Shown here: positions 1 to 4,927 of the stretch, in pieces | Numbering within the stretch: the first letter of the stretch is position 1 | Layout: each line of letters opens with the position of its first letter | Origin: an uncultured Mycoplasmatota bacterium | GTDB taxonomy: Bacteria; Bacillota_I; Bacilli_A; RF39; UBA660 | Reading direction: 5' to 3' | Assembly: GCA_947384645.1 (NCBI GenBank) | Contig: CANDHX010000081.1 | Span: forward strand, 1-6,366 | DNA length: 6,366 bases | Translations under genes and position numbers: made by a program | Notes under the pieces: model-generated | What the model saw: the letters and a program-made list of their open reading frames with translations, nothing else | Database searches by the model: none | Told to the model about the DNA's origin: nothing

Positions 1-891
1 AACTAAGCCTAAACTTCTTCCTTCTTTATTTAATTCATCGATGAGAGCTTTTATAGTAGAAGTTACACTTCCCATTGCAACTATTACATATTTAGCCATT
101 TCATCTCCGTAGTAATTAAAAGGCTTATAGTCTGTTCCTCTGATTTCGTTTATCTTATCCATATAGAATTGGACTTTTTCGACTGTAACTTGGTAATCTT
201 TATTTCTGGCTTCGACACTTTGAAAATATACGTCTTCGTTTTCAGCCATTCCATAGCTCACAGGATTGTTTAAGTTTAATGCTCTATTTCTAAACTCTTT
301 TAAAGCATCTCTATCGATTAAACGAGCTAAATCGTCGTCTTTTAAAAGTTCTATTTTGTTTATTTCATGACTAGTCCTAAAACCGTCCATAAAATGTAAG
401 AAAGGAATGGATGATGAAATGGCGGACAAGTGAGCTATACTTGCCAAATCGTGTGCTTCTTGAACGGAAGAAGATGCAAGTATTGCAAAGCCGGTTTGCC
501 TCGTTGCATATACATCGCCGTGGTCACCAAAAATAGACAAAGCATGAGTTGCAATTGTTCTAGCAGCCACGTGCATTACAGCTGGCAATCCTTCACCGGC
601 TATTTTATACATATTCGGTATCATGAGAAGTAACCCTTGGCTTGCTGTAAAAGTTGTCGCTAAAGTTCCCGAAAGCAAAGCACCATGCATACAACCAGCA
701 GCTCCAGCCTCACTTTGCATCTCGATTACTTCGACACTAGATCCTAATAAATTTTTATAACCCTTTGACCTATATTCGTCCACACTAGATGCCATGGGCG
801 ATGAAGGAGTAATGGGATAAATACTCGCTAGCTCACTAAATTTATAAGCAGCTTCGGCTACAGCGCTCGTTCCATCCATAACTTTTTTCAT
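1..891 (-). CDS. nifJ: Pyruvate:ferredoxin (flavodoxin) oxidoreductase, N-terminal part (C-terminus outside window)
   Basis: This enzyme oxidatively decarboxylates pyruvate to acetyl-CoA and CO2 in the cytoplasm and passes electrons to ferredoxin or flavodoxin; it is central to anaerobic fermentation. I translated 297 codons from the ATG at 891-889; the frame is open to base 1, about a quarter of a typical protein of roughly 1170 residues. The N-terminal pyrimidine-binding domain is clear: YPITPSS at residues 25-31 and EMQSEAGAAG at 57-66. TASQGLLLMIPNMYKIAGE follows at 82-100, then FGDHGDV and FLHFMDGFRTSHE. By the numbering of the Desulfovibrio africanus enzyme, T28, E61 and R111 correspond to Thr31, Glu64 and Arg114 of the pyruvate/TPP site, all conserved. 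The start of domain II (YVIVAMGSVTSTIKAL) is reached at the edge. AGAAAGGG lies 11 nt before the ATG, a slightly long spacing. No frameshift is seen. Cofactor domains with the Fe-S clusters and the TPP-binding domain are beyond the window. Confidence 0.96.
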   Translation of the reverse strand, partial: MKKVMDGTSAVAEAAYKFSELASIYPITPSSPMASSVDEYRSKGYKNLLGSSVEVIEMQSEAGAAGCMHGALLSGTLATTFTASQGLLLMIPNMYKIAGEGLPAVMHVAARTIATHALSIFGDHGDVYATRQTGFAILASSSVQEAHDLASIAHLSAISSSIPFLHFMDGFRTSHEINKIELLKDDDLARLIDRDALKEFRNRALNLNNPVSYGMAENEDVYFQSVEARNKDYQVTVEKVQFYMDKINEIRGTDYKPFNYYGDEMAKYVIVAMGSVTSTIKALIDELNKEGRSLGLV

Positions 892-922
892 GACTAATCA
901 TACCCTTTCTTATACTAATTAA

Positions 923-951
923 ATTATATAGTCTTTGGATGTTATTTTCAA
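923..951 (-). promoter_or_regulatory. Sigma-A type promoter of nifJ
   Basis: On the minus strand, TTGAAA (951-946) and TATAAT (928-923) are separated by exactly 17 nt. That is five of six and six of six consensus bases. Transcription would start near 916, giving a leader of about 25 nt that holds the AGAAAGGG ribosome binding site of nifJ. Confidence 0.72.
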
Positions 952-960
952 GGGTTATGA

Positions 961-989
961 TTAATATAGGTCTAAAATAAAAAAGTCAA
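961..989 (-). promoter_or_regulatory. Possible second, upstream nifJ promoter
   Basis: TTGACT (989-984) and TATTAA (966-961) lie 17 nt apart on the minus strand, upstream of and in tandem with the stronger nifJ promoter. The -10 is only four of six, so this is a weak call. In AT-rich DNA such matches occur by chance. Confidence 0.3.
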
Positions 990-998
990 TTAACTTTT
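981..998. repeat. 18-bp imperfect palindrome over the distal nifJ promoter
   Basis: AAAAGT (981-986) and ACTTTT (993-998) are perfect 6-nt inverted arms around a 6-nt centre (CAATTA). The left arm overlaps the -35 of the upstream nifJ promoter candidate. It could be an operator, but it matches no regulator site that I can name with assurance, and short AT-rich palindromes are common. Confidence 0.25.
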
Positions 999-1056
999 GA
1001 ATACCTAACAACTTTAAAAAATTATTTTTGCTAAATTTCCTAATAGAATAGGCGGT

Positions 1057-1085
1057 TTGACAATCTCTTATGGCTATGTTTTAAT
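1057..1085 (+). promoter_or_regulatory. Strong promoter of the 25-aa peptide transcript
   Basis: A perfect -35 TTGACA (1057-1062) is followed after 17 nt by TTTAAT (1080-1085, five of six). A TG at 1077-1078 gives an extended -10 (TGnTTTAAT). Start of transcription is expected near 1092, about 92 nt before the small ORF. It is among the best promoter matches in the window, although the only ORF behind it has 25 codons. Confidence 0.7.
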
Positions 1086-1117
1086 AGTAAATTGAAGTAC
1101 ACATTTCTAGCTTTGCT

Positions 1118-1175
1118 CTCCTAAAACTATATATAAACTTTAAAAGGGATGGTTTTGGTAATTATACTTTAGGAG
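1118..1175 (+). promoter_or_regulatory. Leader element that can hide the ribosome binding site of the small ORF
   Basis: CTCCTAAA (1118-1125) is perfectly complementary to TTTAGGAG (1168-1175), which contains the first part of the AGGAGGAG ribosome binding site. The same upstream segment can instead pair locally: 1120-1130 with 1149-1158, ten pairs with one bulged U and one G-U pair. The two helices exclude each other, so the leader may switch between an open and a closed site. The complementarity is seen directly; regulation is inferred. I found no match to a riboswitch class that I know. Confidence 0.4.
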
Positions 1176-1183
1176 GAGTATTT

Positions 1184-1261
1184 ATGAGTAATAATTATAA
1201 ATTATACCTTATAATATATTTATTGCTATTTATCGTTTTAATCTTATCGATTAAAATATAA
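1184..1261 (+). CDS. 25-aa hydrophobic single-span peptide, candidate type I toxin
   Basis: The ORF encodes 25 residues: a short polar N-terminus (MSNNYK), an almost unbroken hydrophobic stretch at about residues 7-22, and a C-terminus of SIKI. One membrane span is the obvious prediction. The ribosome binding site AGGAGGAG (1171-1178) is near perfect and 5 nt from the ATG, a stronger signal than for most genes here, which argues that the ORF is translated. It has its own strong promoter, a leader able to mask the ribosome binding site, and a convergent RNA antisense to its 3' UTR. Size, hydrophobicity and context match small membrane toxins of type I systems in Bacillota (BsrG, BsrE, TxpA, Fst are analogues, not demonstrated homologues). 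Alternatives are a harmless small membrane protein or an ORF carried by a regulatory RNA. The peptide itself is too short to assign to a family by eye. Confidence 0.6.
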   Translation: MSNNYKLYLIIYLLLFIVLILSIKI

Positions 1262-1264
1262 TAG

Positions 1265-1357
1265 CAAAAAGCACGGCTAGATTACCCTTTAAAGGTCATT
1301 TAGTCGTGCACCAAACAATTGGAGAGCACGCTAGAATCTTTAGAGTGCTTCTCTTAA
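1265..1357 (-). ncRNA. Predicted ~90-nt antisense RNA, candidate type I antitoxin
   Basis: On the minus strand a good promoter (TTGTAA-17-TATAAT, 1391-1363) should start an RNA near 1357. About 90 nt later a long stem-loop (1309-1271) is followed by TTTTT (1270-1266), a rho-independent terminator. No ORF of note lies between. The RNA would consist of two stem-loops and be fully complementary to the 3' UTR of the peptide mRNA, starting just after its stop codon. A 3'-overlapping, convergent antisense RNA is the layout of txpA/RatA and bsrG/SR4. Ends are estimates from promoter and terminator positions. Confidence 0.55.
1266..1309 (-). terminator. Rho-independent terminator of the antisense RNA
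   Basis: Arms 1271-1286 and 1294-1309 form a 16-position stem with one mismatch and two G-U pairs around the loop CTTTAAA. On the minus strand it is followed directly by five T (1270-1266). On the plus strand the stem is followed by ACCAAACAATT with no T-run, so the direction of termination is minus. Confidence 0.75.
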
Positions 1358-1359
1358 TT
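1317..1359. other. Second stem-loop, shared by the antisense RNA and the peptide mRNA 3' UTR
   Basis: AATT-GGAGA-GCAC pairs with GTGC-TCTCT-AATT with single bulges, closed by CTAGA/TTTAG around ATC. It would form the 5' hairpin of the minus-strand RNA, and a 3' UTR hairpin in the plus-strand mRNA. No strong T-run follows on either side, so I do not call it a terminator. Its left arm repeats that of the neighbouring stem-loop. Confidence 0.55.
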
Positions 1360-1362
1360 AAG

Positions 1363-1391
1363 ATTATAATATTTATTTTTATACATTACAA
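1363..1391 (-). promoter_or_regulatory. Promoter of the antisense RNA
   Basis: TTGTAA (1391-1386) and a perfect TATAAT (1368-1363) lie 17 nt apart on the minus strand. No protein gene starts downstream of it on that strand before nifJ; only the stem-loop RNA ending at 1266 does. Confidence 0.6.
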
Positions 1392-1414
1392 GGATTTTTT
1401 TAAATCCCTTTTTT
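1390..1414 (+). terminator. Plus-strand terminator, likely end of the peptide mRNA
   Basis: AAGGATTT (1390-1397) pairs with AAATCCCTT (1402-1410, one bulged C) across a TTTT loop, and the run of six T extends to 1414. If used, the peptide mRNA is about 320 nt long and covers the entire antisense RNA and its -10 element. The stem is AT-rich, so efficiency may be modest. Confidence 0.5.
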
Positions 1415-1455
1415 CTTGAAGATAAAGTATTTCATTCTAAAGCATAAAATTTATT

Positions 1456-1812
1456 ATGAATCCAAATAGAATTCAAAACTTAGAAAATTTAGAAATAGAC
1501 GACTTCATATGGTACATCTATATTTTTATCGTTGCAGCTGCACTATACTCCAATAAATTAGAAAGAGAATACTTATTATATAACGATAAAAAAAAGCAAA
1601 GCGAATTTCATACTATAAATGCTGTCGTTCTAACCATAGGCTTTTTTATCTATATCTATTTTGTCTATAGAGGCTATGAAAAATATAGAAAAAAGAACAC
1701 CCTTTCTTCTCAACTCAATTTAATTGCTACGATACTGTTTTTAGTTGCAGGTGGCATTCTTCTATACCTCGAAGTCGTCTATAGAGATGAAGAAAACGAG
1801 TTAGAAATATGA
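1456..1812 (+). CDS. Hypothetical membrane protein with three predicted transmembrane helices
   Basis: This encodes 118 residues that I do not recognise as a named family. Three hydrophobic segments stand out at about residues 17-32, 54-71 and 87-109. A charged loop (NKLEREYLLYNDKKKQ) lies between the first two, a basic loop (YEKYRKKN) between the second and third, and the tail is acidic (RDEENELEI). By the positive-inside rule the basic second loop should be cytoplasmic. The hydrophobic blocks alternate with strongly charged ones, and the reading frame is intact, which makes a real gene likely. No Shine-Dalgarno sequence precedes the ATG. A TAAAAT at 1445-1450 could be a -10 giving an almost leaderless transcript, but that is speculative. 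The stop codon is one base from the end of the convergent lipoprotein gene, with no terminator between them. Confidence 0.72.
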   Translation: MNPNRIQNLENLEIDDFIWYIYIFIVAAALYSNKLEREYLLYNDKKKQSEFHTINAVVLTIGFFIYIYFVYRGYEKYRKKNTLSSQLNLIATILFLVAGGILLYLEVVYRDEENELEI

Positions 1813-1813
1813 C

Positions 1814-2689
1814 CTACTCGCTTACATCGTAAACTTCTTTTTTTATATCTTCGATATTATCTCTCATCATCGTCTTATAATTTGCTCCATTTTTGATATC
1901 TTCTTCAGTCAAAAGAGTCATGCTCTTCAAAACTTTCTTTTCAGCACCAAGTGCAACCAATTCTTTTACCAAATCCGTTTCTGTTTGATTGTCTAACACA
2001 TAAATGTACTTGATAGTTTTATCGCTTATAAGCTTTTTAGCCTTCTGTTTTATCGTGTTAGAAATCTCTCCAGAAGCTTCATCGACATTCGTCACGACAA
2101 AACCGTATTTCGATAAGAAATCTAGCGTATCAGACGCTATTAAAATATTTGGATCCTTTGCATTATCTGGAGCAGTCTCCAATTGGGCATCATACGAACT
2201 GATAAGAACTTTCAAATCTTCATAATTCTTATTAATTTCTTCGATGATATACTTGTTATTGATATACTCTTCTAGCCCATTTTTGACATTATGGGCGAGC
2301 ATCAAAAAGTCCCTAGGATTTAACCAAAGCTCTTCCACATTGTGATTATATTCCAAACCTTGACTGACATCGATTATCTTGATTTCTCTATTCTTGTTTA
2401 ATAAATCCCTTGCAATTCCCTTTTCGGTCGTAAGCCCATTATAGATAAAAATTGCTCCCTTAGAATATTCTTCGATTTGTTTATCGTTCAAACTGTATTC
2501 GCCTAAATCGACTTCCGCTGGATAAATAGATTTCACATTAGAATTGTATCCATATAAAGCATCTGTCACGTATTGTATAGGATACACGGTAGTATAGATG
2601 TCGACACCTTCTAAGTCATCTCTTTTAAAACATCCTGATACTAAAAATAACATACTAATTAGTAGTATAATTTTTAAATTTCTTTTCAC
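1814..2689 (-). CDS. ZnuA/TroA-like substrate-binding lipoprotein with degenerate metal site
   Basis: This looks like a cluster A-I (ZnuA/TroA, PF01297) binding protein of metal ABC transporters, anchored as a lipoprotein outside the membrane. I prefer the GTG at 2689 because AAGGA lies 8 nt before it and it gives a typical MKRNLK signal. An ATG at 2698 would add three residues but has that same AAGGA overlapping it. The lipobox LVSGC puts the lipid-modified Cys at residue 20. Family signatures follow: IYTTVYPIQYVTDALYG, then IFIYNGLTTEKGI, WLNPRDFLMLAHNV, and SKYGFVVTNVDEASGEIS. However, the usual metal histidines are absent. The VDPHDY motif reads VDLGEY, the H before WLDP is E, and the third motif (SDTLDFLSKYGF) has no His. 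Only two His occur in the protein, both outside these motifs. No permease or ATPase gene is adjacent. It may bind a different ligand, bind metal otherwise, or have another envelope role. Confidence 0.85.
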   Translation of the reverse strand: MKRNLKIILLISMLFLVSGCFKRDDLEGVDIYTTVYPIQYVTDALYGYNSNVKSIYPAEVDLGEYSLNDKQIEEYSKGAIFIYNGLTTEKGIARDLLNKNREIKIIDVSQGLEYNHNVEELWLNPRDFLMLAHNVKNGLEEYINNKYIIEEINKNYEDLKVLISSYDAQLETAPDNAKDPNILIASDTLDFLSKYGFVVTNVDEASGEISNTIKQKAKKLISDKTIKYIYVLDNQTETDLVKELVALGAEKKVLKSMTLLTEEDIKNGANYKTMMRDNIEDIKKEVYDVSE

Positions 2690-2830
2690 ACATATCATCC
2701 TTACTTTTTCTTTAATAATTTTACTATAATTTTTTCGATTTGTAAAATAAATTAAACGATTTATAAGATATATAGATATCAGATTTTTATTATTATTTGT
2801 TAATAGAGCTGGAACAATCTTCTTATAAAT

Positions 2831-2860
2831 AAAAAAAGCGAATTAAATTTACGCTATTTT
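2831..2860 (-). terminator. Rho-independent terminator after the 340-aa gene
   Basis: On the minus strand, AGCG (2855-2852) and CGCT (2840-2837) form a short GC stem around an AT-rich loop. It is flanked by A and T runs that extend the pairing after one T-T mismatch, and is followed by seven T (2837-2831). It lies 11 nt past the TAA of the 340-aa gene and separates it from the downstream lipoprotein gene. Confidence 0.6.
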
Positions 2861-2870
2861 GTAAAATATT

Positions 2871-3893
2871 TTAAATACTTCTGTACATTCTAAGCAAGTC
2901 GCTTCTTCTTTCAACTATAAAAAGTAGTCTTTTTTCTTCCATATTTAATCCAAATGTACGAATAATATTAAAATCTACATCATTTATAGATTTACCTGTC
3001 TTTTTTAAACTTTCTAAAAAGTTATACAATTCCTGAAAAGAACAGTGAATTTCAGAAGGAAAGTTATCTATCATTCTTTGTAACTCCTTCTTTAAATCCA
3101 ATTGACTTTGTACACACCTTCTATAAATTTCTTTTAACATCAGTATATATTCTATATATCTAAAAGGCCTTATAAGCTCTGCTTGCTCGCTAGTTCGAAT
3201 AATCAATTGTCCACTAGAATCGGTACTTAAAAAGACATATCCCTGTTTTTCTCGCAAAGTAAGCATCGACTTTACTACTTCGACATCGATATCGATAGAA
3301 CTGTGGCACAGCTTTTTACATAACTCGATAAAATCTTTTAAACTATATTCAACGCCCCACTCCATATAATACTCTCTTCTTGGAATAAATGAACGATACA
3401 TATATCTTTTATACATTTCAGCTTCTGTTTGCATACTGATTTCTGAAATGGCAAAATCAACTAAATCAATCAAACCTTTATCAATTTGATTATCGTTATC
3501 GACGACGTTCTCGTTTAATGCATTCATTATAATAGCTTGTAAATAATACATTTCTGCTTCGCTTAATTCTAACTTATATCGACAGGTTCTTTGCAATCTA
3601 TTAAAAATATTAGTCATAGGTTTTTTAAATTGAGCAAAAACATATGTCGAAGTTAAATATATTAATCTATCTCTAAACGTATCTTCTGCTTCTTGAGGTA
3701 CTTCTAAAGCTCTCAATAAAATATTTTCATAATCATATATTACTCTATTTATTTTTCGTCCATAATATAAAAGACAGTCGATGATTAGTGCTATAGGCAA
3801 ACTTTCTTCAACTTCATATGTTCTTTTTATGGCAACTACATCTATATCTTCTAAACTACAACTCGAATTTTTAAAGAATTGTTTTACTTCCAT
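2871..3893 (-). CDS. Hypothetical cytoplasmic protein, 340 aa, possibly lacking its natural N-terminus
   Basis: I do not recognise this protein. It has no signal peptide and no membrane segment, and it looks largely alpha-helical, with many charged and aromatic residues. Examples are FRDRLIYLTSTYVFAQF at about 73-89, RRxYYMEWGVEYSLKDF near 172-188, and ELYNFLESLKKTGKS near 288-302. The ATG at 3893 is the first in the open stretch but has no convincing Shine-Dalgarno sequence. Upstream the same frame stays open for 18 sense codons (AVRKLLNIWLETQDESIP) back to a TAA at 3950-3948. Past a second TAA it continues to an ATG at 4061 with its own promoter. The frame-linked upstream stretch reads like protein, so the present gene may be the larger piece of a gene broken near its 5' end, or may start from an internal promoter (extended -10 at 3965-3956). 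It is transcribed away from rnc and ends in a terminator. Confidence 0.7.
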   Translation of the reverse strand: MEVKQFFKNSSCSLEDIDVVAIKRTYEVEESLPIALIIDCLLYYGRKINRVIYDYENILLRALEVPQEAEDTFRDRLIYLTSTYVFAQFKKPMTNIFNRLQRTCRYKLELSEAEMYYLQAIIMNALNENVVDNDNQIDKGLIDLVDFAISEISMQTEAEMYKRYMYRSFIPRREYYMEWGVEYSLKDFIELCKKLCHSSIDIDVEVVKSMLTLREKQGYVFLSTDSSGQLIIRTSEQAELIRPFRYIEYILMLKEIYRRCVQSQLDLKKELQRMIDNFPSEIHCSFQELYNFLESLKKTGKSINDVDFNIIRTFGLNMEEKRLLFIVERRSDLLRMYRSI

Positions 3894-3955
3894 AGGTATA
3901 CTTTCATCTTGGGTTTCTAACCAAATGTTTAATAATTTACGGACTGCTTAGTAAG

Positions 3956-3965
3956 ATTATAACAT
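3956..3965 (-). promoter_or_regulatory. Extended -10 element upstream of the 340-aa gene
   Basis: TGTTATAAT on the minus strand (3964-3956) is a perfect extended -10 (TGn plus TATAAT). The -35 position (AATATA at 17-nt spacing) is poor. If active, RNA would begin near 3949 and give a leader of about 55 nt before the ATG at 3893. It overlaps the TAA that ends the upstream 34-codon frame, so it could also be an accident of that AT-rich stop region. Confidence 0.4.
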
Positions 3966-4061
3966 TTTTTTATCATGATATATTTCATATATTTCGATAA
4001 AATAATTTGATAGTTCATTGTAAAATTCTTTCAAATAGTATTTCAATCTGTTTTCTTCCAT
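3957..4061 (-). pseudogene. 34-codon ORF, likely detached 5' end of the 340-aa gene (or an upstream ORF)
   Basis: From ATG (4061-4059) this reads MEENRLKYYLKEFYNELSNY, then a further 14 mostly aromatic and charged residues to TAA (3959-3957). The peptide is amphipathic with no simple-sequence bias and looks like real coding sequence of the same style as the 340-aa protein. AGAGAG lies about 8 nt before the ATG, and a 17-nt-spaced promoter sits just upstream. The distance from this ATG to the ATG at 3893 is 168 nt, exactly 56 codons, so both are in the same frame, interrupted by TAA at 3957 and TAA at 3948. A seven-A run (3972-3966) just before the first stop is a typical site for an indel. 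Reading one base over after it gives a stop-free stretch across both TAA codons. Alternatives are a short regulatory upstream ORF or an independent small protein. Confidence 0.45.
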
Positions 4062-4086
4062 AATAATGACTCTCTTTTAAATATTT

Positions 4087-4115
4087 AATATACTACTTTT
4101 TAACTAATTAGGCAA
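4087..4115 (-). promoter_or_regulatory. Promoter upstream of the 34-codon ORF / 340-aa gene
   Basis: TTGCCT (4115-4110, four of six) and TATATT (4092-4087, five of six) are 17 nt apart on the minus strand. Transcription would begin near 4080, about 20 nt before the ATG at 4061, with AGAGAG in between. The spacing fits a promoter for translation from 4061 and supports the idea that the ancestral start was there. Confidence 0.5.
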
Positions 4116-4235
4116 ATAAATATTTTCTCCTATCATAAAAAACTAACAAAAGTTTATCATTTAAAAGAAATGTACACGATTGTTCTTTTACAGTCCAATA
4201 GATAAAAATGCTAGTAAATTAGGGCGATTATATTG

Positions 4236-4256
4236 TATAATATTTCTTAGGGTGAT
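4236..4256 (+). promoter_or_regulatory. Candidate -10 and ribosome binding site of rnc
   Basis: A perfect TATAAT (4236-4241) lies 20 nt before the rnc ATG, without a recognisable -35 at 16-18 nt. AGGGTGAT (4249-4256) is the Shine-Dalgarno sequence, spaced properly for the ATG at 4261. If this -10 is used, the leader is only about 12 nt and begins at the ribosome binding site. A further -35-like TTTACA at 4187-4192 lacks a good partner. The promoter call is tentative; the ribosome binding site is firm. Confidence 0.4.
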
Positions 4257-4260
4257 ATTG

Positions 4261-4923
4261 ATGAATTTCTTAGAAAAATATGGAATTTATTTAAAAGATA
4301 AAGATATGCTTTTAGTAGCTTTAACGCATACTTCCTATTCAAATGAACACGGATGTGAAAACTACGAAAGACTCGAATTTTTAGGAGATGCCGTTTTGCA
4401 GCTCATTTCGAGTGAATATTTTTACAACAACAAAAATTTCCGAGAAGGAGATATGACCAAAATACGTTCTCGTTATGTATGTGAACATGCCAATTATGAG
4501 TATGCTAAAAAAGTCGGTTTCATTCCGTACATCAGAGTCGGAAATGGACAGATACATAATGTAAACGAAACTATTGTAGCAGATGTCTTTGAAGCTGTTT
4601 TAGGGGTAGTTTTTTTAGAATGTGGATACGAAACAGCTAAGAGATATATTTTAGAAGTCATCACACCTTTTATAGAAGAAAATAAAATATTTTATAGCGA
4701 CTATAAGTCTCGTCTTCAAGAGATGGTTCAAACCACTAAACAATCTTTAGAATACAAGCTCATAAGCGAAAAAGGCCCAGCCCATGATAAAACCTATACT
4801 TATTCTGTCGTAATCGATAACATAGTTTATGGAACTGGCTCTGGAAAAAGCAAGAAAGAAGCTGAACAAAATGCGGCCAAAGATGCGTTTTTAAAATCGG
4901 CTAGTATAGATAAAAAGGAGTAA
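4261..4923 (+). CDS. rnc: Ribonuclease III
   Basis: RNase III cleaves double-stranded RNA in the cytoplasm, processing the rRNA precursor and regulating mRNAs, including sense-antisense duplexes. The 220-residue protein has the usual length. The endonuclease domain covers about residues 1-140 with the signature ERLEFLGDAVL (36-46). Metal-binding and catalytic residues are all present: E36, E39, D43, E62 (in EGDMTKIRS), D108 and E111 (in IVADVFEAVLG), matching E38, E41, D45, E65, D114 and E117 of the E. coli enzyme. The double-stranded RNA binding domain is at about 151-216, with LQEMVQ and GSGKSKKEAEQNAAKDAF. The open frame extends upstream to a TTG at 4180, but the extra 27 residues are unlike the family, while the ATG at 4261 follows AGGGTGAT. 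smc starts 4 nt after the stop, so the two are co-transcribed and likely translationally coupled. The acpP/plsX genes often found upstream of rnc in Bacillota are absent. Confidence 0.96.
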   Translation: MNFLEKYGIYLKDKDMLLVALTHTSYSNEHGCENYERLEFLGDAVLQLISSEYFYNNKNFREGDMTKIRSRYVCEHANYEYAKKVGFIPYIRVGNGQIHNVNETIVADVFEAVLGVVFLECGYETAKRYILEVITPFIEENKIFYSDYKSRLQEMVQTTKQSLEYKLISEKGPAHDKTYTYSVVIDNIVYGTGSGKSKKEAEQNAAKDAFLKSASIDKKE

Positions 4924-4927
4924 AATT

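Noticed and set aside
430..633. 67-codon plus-strand ORF
   Set aside because: It is wholly antisense to the highly conserved pyruvate/TPP-binding region of nifJ, and its composition (Cys/Ser/His rich) is that of a shadow frame.
1092..1183. Known riboswitch (for example preQ1 type) in the leader of the small ORF
   Set aside because: Length and the A-rich, ribosome-site-containing end are suggestive, but the conserved core of preQ1-I or other classes I know is not present.
2004..2225. 73-codon plus-strand ORF
   Set aside because: It lies antisense inside the lipoprotein gene, whose family motifs and lipobox establish the minus strand as coding.
2767..2780. GATAT-N4-ATATC palindrome upstream of the lipoprotein gene as a Zur-type operator
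   Set aside because: It is short, purely AT-rich apart from the ends, and does not resemble the Zur or MntR consensus; chance is a sufficient explanation.
4180..4260. N-terminal 27-residue extension of RNase III from a TTG start
   Set aside because: The extension is unlike the family, has no ribosome binding site, and overlaps the probable rnc promoter. ATG 4261 has AGGGTGAT at correct spacing and gives the normal length.
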